A DNA stretch of 10,267 bases from Clostridiales bacterium (GTDB lineage: Bacteria > Bacillota > Clostridia > Lachnospirales > WQUN01). Each line of letters starts with the position of its first letter. Positions within the stretch are counted from its first letter, which is position 1. Below the pieces are notes generated by a model, which had not been told where the DNA came from, did not search any database, and saw only the letters and a program-made list of their open reading frames with translations. This document shows, piece by piece, positions 7,039-10,267 of the stretch. The translations under genes were made by a program, and so were the position numbers. Location of the stretch: contig JAISWA010000199.1 in NCBI GenBank assembly GCA_031271275.1, positions 1-10,267 of the forward strand. Reading direction: 5' to 3'.

Positions 7039-7794
7039 TTAAAAAACCACTTCCACCAGTGTAAGCCCGTTGGGCGGCATGGTCTTGCCGGCGCGGGTAC
7101 GGTCTTTTGACGCGATAATTTCCGGCACGGACGGGGGCGGGATTTTTCCAAGCCCGGCGTACACCAATGTTCCCGCGAGGATGCGCACCATGTTGTATAA
7201 AAACCCGCCGCCGGTCACGGTGACGGCAATAAGCCGGGAACCCGCGCGTTCCTCACGAACTTCTACGCCGCAGGAAAAAACCTCCCGCACGGTGGATTTC
7301 TCAAAAACATCTCTTGATGCCGCGCAAAACGCTTTAAAATCATGCCTGCCGATGCAATGCGCGGCGGCTTCCCCCATGGCGTCAACATCCAACGATTGCC
7401 TGACCCACGCGCTGTACCGCCCGATCAACGGGTTGGGGTACGGCGCGTTTTGTATTTGGTAGCGGTAGGTTTTTTCCCTCGCGCGGAAGCGCGGCACAAA
7501 ACCGTCCTGCGCTTCCTCCGCCGCCGTAACGGAAATATCCGGCGGAAGCAAGCCGTTTAAGACTTCCGGTAATTTTTCAAGCGGGACTTTTAAGCCGTCC
7601 GCGCCAAACGCCGCCCGCTGACCCAACGCGTGAACGCCCGCGTCCGTCCTGCTTGCCGCGCGCAAAACCACCGCCCGCCCCATGAGTTTGGCGAGCGCGT
7701 CCTCTATTACCTGCTGCACGGCAAGCCCGTTCGTCTGCCGCTGCCAGCCCGCGTAACGGGTTCCGTCATAGGCGACGGTCAACAGCGCCTGCAT
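7039..7794 (-). CDS. truA: tRNA pseudouridine(38-40) synthase TruA
   Basis: A 251-aa enzyme that isomerises uridines 38-40 in the tRNA anticodon arm to pseudouridine. The catalytic Asp51 lies in SRTDAGVHA (48-56), the TruA signature. Other family features are the N-terminal YDGTRYAGWQ segment (9-18), KTYRYQI, HDFKAFCA and the late GGGFLYNMVRILAGTL segment. The length is normal. The ATG at 7794-7792 follows the MATE stop codon with no gap, and AGGGA (7805-7801, inside the MATE coding sequence) is 6 nt upstream, so translation is probably coupled to the transporter gene. Its 3' end faces the cheR 3' end across 21 nt. Confidence 0.95.
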   Translation of the reverse strand: MQALLTVAYDGTRYAGWQRQTNGLAVQQVIEDALAKLMGRAVVLRAASRTDAGVHALGQRAAFGADGLKVPLEKLPEVLNGLLPPDISVTAAEEAQDGFVPRFRAREKTYRYQIQNAPYPNPLIGRYSAWVRQSLDVDAMGEAAAHCIGRHDFKAFCAASRDVFEKSTVREVFSCGVEVREERAGSRLIAVTVTGGGFLYNMVRILAGTLVYAGLGKIPPPSVPEIIASKDRTRAGKTMPPNGLTLVEVVF

Positions 7795-9147
7795 TCATTT
7801 TCCCTTTCCCGTCACATACCACAGCCATATCCATATTCCCCGCAAACAGCCCGTAAAGGAAATCGCCGCCCAAATACCCAACAGCCCCAGGGGCGTTTGG
7901 GAAAGGGCATACGCCAACGGCACACGGATGATATTCGAGGTGATTCCGCTGACGGAGGGCGGAATCGTGCGGCCCGTGCCCTTGAACGCGCTGGCGAACA
8001 CCGCTTCAATGCACATGGGAAGCTGACATACGGACAGTATACGCATATAGGTTACGCCCAAATCCCAAAGCTCGGGCTGAGCGGGCAGGAACACCGCGAA
8101 CGCCGCGCCGCCGCCGAAAAACAAAACCGCCGTGACGAACAGCCCCCAAACGGTCATAAAAACGGAAGAAAATTTCACGCCTTGGGCGATACGGTCTTCC
8201 CTGCCCGCGCCGAAGTTCTGCCCCACGTAAGAGGTAAGCGCCGAGCCGAACCCGCCGCCTATCAGCCATGTCAGCGATTCCACCTGCGAGCCGACCCGGC
8301 TTATGGCAAGCCCCTGCGCCCCGAAGGAAACTTCAAACCGGGAAGTGATCATGGTCAGCGAGCAGAAAAGCGTGCTCTCAAGGCAGATGGGGAGGGTCCA
8401 CTTGAAAATATTGCGCGCGCATTCCCCCGAAACCGTCTTTGCGGCATTTTCGCGGTGAAGAAACGGATATTTTTCAAAGGGCCTGTGCTTCGATATTTTA
8501 AGCGCGGCGAGCATAAGCGCCGCCACCACCGCCTGCGCGAAAACGCTCGCCGCCGCCGCGCCGCCCACGCCCATCCCCATGGGGAAAATTAAAACCGGGT
8601 CGAGGACCATATTCAGCGCAAGCCCCACGGCGTTAATCATAAACGGGGTGCGCGCGTTGCCCGACGCGTTGAACGTTCCGCTGACCGAAGCCGAGACAAA
8701 GCTGAAGGGAATGCCCAAGCCGATAATGCTCAGGTACCGTTTCGCGTCGTCGGCGACGCTGTTTTCCTGGAAATTAAAAAACCCTACCAACGGCTCCCGC
8801 AGGAAAATGAGGAACGCGCCGTACAGCAACCCCAACGCCGCCGCGATGTAAAGCGCCGTGCGGGAATACCGGAACGCGCCGTCGGTTTCGCCCCTGCCCC
8901 GCGACTGGGAAACGCCGATTTCCGCCCCCACTCTCCCGATCAGCATGAACCCCACCGAAAGCCACATGAACAGCCCCGCCGTGCCCGAAGCCGCCACCGC
9001 GTCGCTGCCGATGCGCCCAAGCCAGAACATATCGGTCAGGTTGTAGCACATTTGAAGAAACTGCGTTCCCATGATGGGAAGCGCTAAGCTGAGCAGCGCG
9101 CGGATGATGCCGCCGCTGGTCATATCGCGTTTGTTTGTTTCCGCCAT
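7795..9147 (-). CDS. MATE-family multidrug/cation antiporter
   Basis: Integral membrane transporter of 450 aa, predicted to have 12 helices in two similar halves. MATE proteins export drugs or metabolites in exchange for Na+ or H+; the substrate here cannot be told. Visible family features are the N-terminal LALPIMGTQFLQMCYNLTDMF segment with Asp39 and GRIGSDAVAA (44-53), GTFNASGNARTPF in the first half, LDPVLIF (182-188), and in the second half YVGQNFGAGRED (307-318) and the AFKGTGRT segment (387-394). The ATG at 9147 is preferred, with GGGG (9161-9158) about 10 nt upstream; an in-frame TTG at 9156 would leave no room for a ribosome binding site. First gene of a two-gene unit with truA, divergent from the dehydrogenase gene. 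Confidence 0.92.
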   Translation of the reverse strand: MAETNKRDMTSGGIIRALLSLALPIMGTQFLQMCYNLTDMFWLGRIGSDAVAASGTAGLFMWLSVGFMLIGRVGAEIGVSQSRGRGETDGAFRYSRTALYIAAALGLLYGAFLIFLREPLVGFFNFQENSVADDAKRYLSIIGLGIPFSFVSASVSGTFNASGNARTPFMINAVGLALNMVLDPVLIFPMGMGVGGAAAASVFAQAVVAALMLAALKISKHRPFEKYPFLHRENAAKTVSGECARNIFKWTLPICLESTLFCSLTMITSRFEVSFGAQGLAISRVGSQVESLTWLIGGGFGSALTSYVGQNFGAGREDRIAQGVKFSSVFMTVWGLFVTAVLFFGGGAAFAVFLPAQPELWDLGVTYMRILSVCQLPMCIEAVFASAFKGTGRTIPPSVSGITSNIIRVPLAYALSQTPLGLLGIWAAISFTGCLRGIWIWLWYVTGKGK

Positions 9148-9171
9148 TCCATTCAATCCCCGAAATGTAAT

Positions 9172-9200
9172 TTGACACGCGGGGAACAGTATACAATAAT
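9172..9200 (+). promoter_or_regulatory. Promoter for the short-chain dehydrogenase gene
   Basis: TTGACA (9172-9177) and AATAAT (9195-9200, one mismatch to TATAAT) are separated by 17 bp. The start would be near 9207 and the leader about 33 nt. The region is shared with the divergent MATE gene. Confidence 0.65.
9188..9193 (-). promoter_or_regulatory. Possible -10 box for the MATE-truA unit
   Basis: On the minus strand this reads TATACT, preceded by TTG. It lies 41 nt before the MATE ATG, a plausible distance. No good -35 is seen about 17 bp upstream, so the call is weak. It sits inside the spacer of the opposing dehydrogenase promoter. Confidence 0.3.
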
Positions 9201-9226
9201 ATGGCGCTTTAGAGGCATGATAATTT

Positions 9227-9235
9227 GGGGGGGAG
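9227..9235 (+). promoter_or_regulatory. G-rich ribosome binding site with a G7 run
   Basis: Seven consecutive Gs (9227-9233) followed by AG precede the ATG at 9240. The GGAG core ends 4 nt before the start and the G-run 6 nt before. This favours the 9240 start over the in-frame TTG at 9225, which would place the site within the coding sequence. Confidence 0.55.
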
Positions 9236-9239
9236 CGGA

Positions 9240-9968
9240 ATGCGGCGAAGGGTTTTTATCACGGGCTCGTCCCGGGGGATCGGGTTTGGCATCGCGAAGG
9301 CGTTCGCGCAAAACGGCGACCAGGTGGCGATTAACGGAATTTCCGACCTTCCGCGCCTTCAGGAAGCCGCGGAGGAATTGAAAACCTATGACCCCTGCGC
9401 GGAATTTTTCCTCGCCGACATGTCGGATTATAAAGCCGCGGAGGAATGCTTTACAAAAATAAAGGCGCGCGGCCCCGTGGATGTTTTAATCAACTGCGCG
9501 GGCGCGGCATATTTCGGGCTGTTTACGGAAATGACGCAGGCGGACATGGATTTTGTGCTGCGGAATAATTTAATTTCCGTGTTCAATGCCTGCCGTTTGG
9601 CCGCGCCGGATATGGTAAGGGCGAAGCGCGGGGCGATTATCAACATATCTTCCGTCTGGGGGATAACCGGCGCGTCCTGCGAGGCGGTGTACGCGGCGGC
9701 AAAGGCAGGCGTGGACGTGTTTACCAAATCGCTTGCGAAGGAGTTGGGGCCTTCCGGCGTGCGCGTCAACGCCATCGCCTGCGGCGCGTTCGAAACCCGC
9801 ATGAACGACCGGCTCACCCCGGAAGAAAAAAATAATTTTACCGAGGGCATCCCCCTCGGCCGTTTCGGGCAGGCAGACGAGGTAGGAGGACTGGCGGTTT
9901 ACCTCGCTTCCGGCTCCGCGTCCTACCTGACCGGGCAGATTATCGCGTTGGACGGCGGCTTGACTTGA
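9240..9968 (+). CDS. Short-chain dehydrogenase/reductase, FabG-like 3-oxoacyl-ACP reductase family
   Basis: A 242-aa NAD(P)-dependent oxidoreductase of the classical SDR family. The cofactor motif TGSSRGIG is at 8-15, followed by Asp60 (adenine-ring acid), NCAG at 85-88 and Asn110. The catalytic Ser138, Tyr151 and Lys155 (YAAAK) are in place, and the late PLGRFG and SYLTGQIIALDGG segments are typical. Length and spacing match FabG, which reduces 3-oxoacyl-ACP in fatty acid synthesis. No fatty acid genes are nearby, so the substrate could be another ketone or alcohol and no symbol is assigned. Arg12 after the glycine motif would suit NADPH, but this is inference. It has its own promoter and is followed at once by the tRNA promoter; no terminator separates them. 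Confidence 0.9.
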   Translation: MRRRVFITGSSRGIGFGIAKAFAQNGDQVAINGISDLPRLQEAAEELKTYDPCAEFFLADMSDYKAAEECFTKIKARGPVDVLINCAGAAYFGLFTEMTQADMDFVLRNNLISVFNACRLAAPDMVRAKRGAIINISSVWGITGASCEAVYAAAKAGVDVFTKSLAKELGPSGVRVNAIACGAFETRMNDRLTPEEKNNFTEGIPLGRFGQADEVGGLAVYLASGSASYLTGQIIALDGGLT

Positions 9969-9992
9969 CAGAATTGTTTTTGCCGCTATAAT
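9965..9992 (+). promoter_or_regulatory. Consensus promoter of the tRNA-Glu/tRNA-Cys unit
   Basis: A perfect TTGACA (9965-9970) and a perfect TATAAT (9987-9992) are separated by 16 bp. The start would fall near 9999-10000, about 8 nt before the mature tRNA-Glu. The -35 box includes the dehydrogenase TGA stop codon (9966-9968). Strong consensus boxes suit a stable-RNA gene. Confidence 0.8.
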
Positions 9993-10007
9993 TAACTTTC
10001 GCAACGC

Positions 10008-10079
10008 GGCTCGTTGGTCAAACGGCTAAGACACGGCCCTTTCACGGCTGAGATGGGGGTTCGATTCCCCCACGAGTCA
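10008..10079 (+). tRNA. tRNA-Glu (anticodon TTC)
   Basis: The 72-nt sequence folds as a cloverleaf. The acceptor GGCTCGT (10008-10014) pairs with ACGAGTC (10072-10078), with one G-T pair. Anticodon stem CGGCC/GGCTG encloses loop CTTTCAC with anticodon TTC at 10041-10043. The T arm is GGGGG-TTCGATT-CCCCC. The discriminator is A10079 and the next bases are TAC, so CCA is not encoded and must be added after transcription. Confidence 0.96.
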
Positions 10080-10113
10080 TACTTCGGTTTGAAAATGTTT
10101 ATGGCAACCTCAC

Positions 10114-10185
10114 GGCGCCATAGCCAAGCGGTAAGGCAGAGGTCTGCAAAACCTTTATCCGGCGGTTCAAATCCGCCTGGTGCCT
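10114..10185 (+). tRNA. tRNA-Cys (anticodon GCA)
   Basis: The acceptor GGCGCCA (10114-10120) pairs with TGGTGCC (10178-10184). Anticodon stem GAGGT/ACCTT encloses loop CTGCAAA with anticodon GCA at 10146-10148. The T arm is GGCGG-TTCAAAT-CCGCC. The discriminator is T10185, the identity base expected for tRNA-Cys. No CCA is encoded (GTA follows). It lies 34 nt after tRNA-Glu with no promoter between, so the two are probably cut from one transcript. Confidence 0.96.
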
Positions 10186-10201
10186 GTAGAATCAGAACTT
10201 T

Positions 10202-10236
10202 AAAAGCCCCGTAAACGCTGAATTTACGGGGCTTTT
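10202..10236. terminator. Intrinsic terminator after the tRNA pair, possibly bidirectional
   Basis: AAAAGCCCCGTAAA (10202-10215) pairs perfectly over 14 bp with 10223-10236 around a 7-nt loop. The + strand 3' arm ends in TTTT and the minus strand copy does too, so it could also stop transcription coming from the right. The U-run is short. It lies 16 nt after tRNA-Cys. I see no further feature in the remaining bases to 10267. Confidence 0.85.
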
Positions 10237-10267
10237 CACGTCTTGAGGCGTAAGGGCGTTTAAAACG

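Noticed and set aside
7630..8592. 320-aa plus-strand open frame opposite truA and MATE
   Set aside because: Very Arg/His-rich low-complexity translation typical of an antisense frame; the minus strand encodes recognisable TruA and MATE proteins.
10014..10214. 66-aa open frame across the tRNA genes
   Set aside because: It lies over two well-folded tRNA genes and part of a terminator, so it is not a protein gene.

Overview
The window comes from a moderately GC-rich bacterial chromosome with tightly packed genes and purine-rich ribosome binding sites. Promoters look like housekeeping (sigma-70/A type) elements, and the two tRNA genes do not encode their 3' CCA. A motile Clostridia/Negativicutes-type Firmicute or a spirochaete would fit, but nothing here settles the phylum.

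Positions 1-7017 hold a five-gene chemosensory operon on the + strand: cheA, cheW, a methyl-accepting chemotaxis protein (MCP), cheB and cheR. The genes are joined by a 1-nt gap, a 14-nt overlap, a 2-nt gap and a 16-nt gap. An extended -10 promoter (113-121) lies just before cheA. Together they encode a membrane receptor, an adaptor, a histidine kinase and the methylation/demethylation pair that resets the receptor. No CheY, CheC, CheD, CheX or CheZ is encoded here, so the motor-directed or other output protein must lie elsewhere. Several parts differ from textbook versions: CheA carries a second CheW-like domain and has Gln in place of the usual N-box His; the CheB receiver lacks one acidic-pocket residue and the switch Ser/Thr; CheR has Tyr where the FCRN motif has Asn; and the MCP has an unusually long cytoplasmic hairpin.

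Positions 7039-9147 hold a two-gene minus-strand unit, a MATE-family efflux transporter followed directly by truA (tRNA pseudouridine synthase), with the MATE stop codon touching the truA start codon. It converges on cheR across only 21 nt.

Positions 9148-10240 hold a divergent promoter region, a FabG-like short-chain dehydrogenase on the + strand, and a tRNA-Glu(TTC)/tRNA-Cys(GCA) pair. A consensus promoter, whose -35 box overlaps the dehydrogenase stop codon, drives the tRNAs, and a perfect 14-bp hairpin terminator follows them. I see no mobile element, CRISPR array, prophage or clearly novel system. The most interesting content is the set of departures from canonical chemotaxis proteins.
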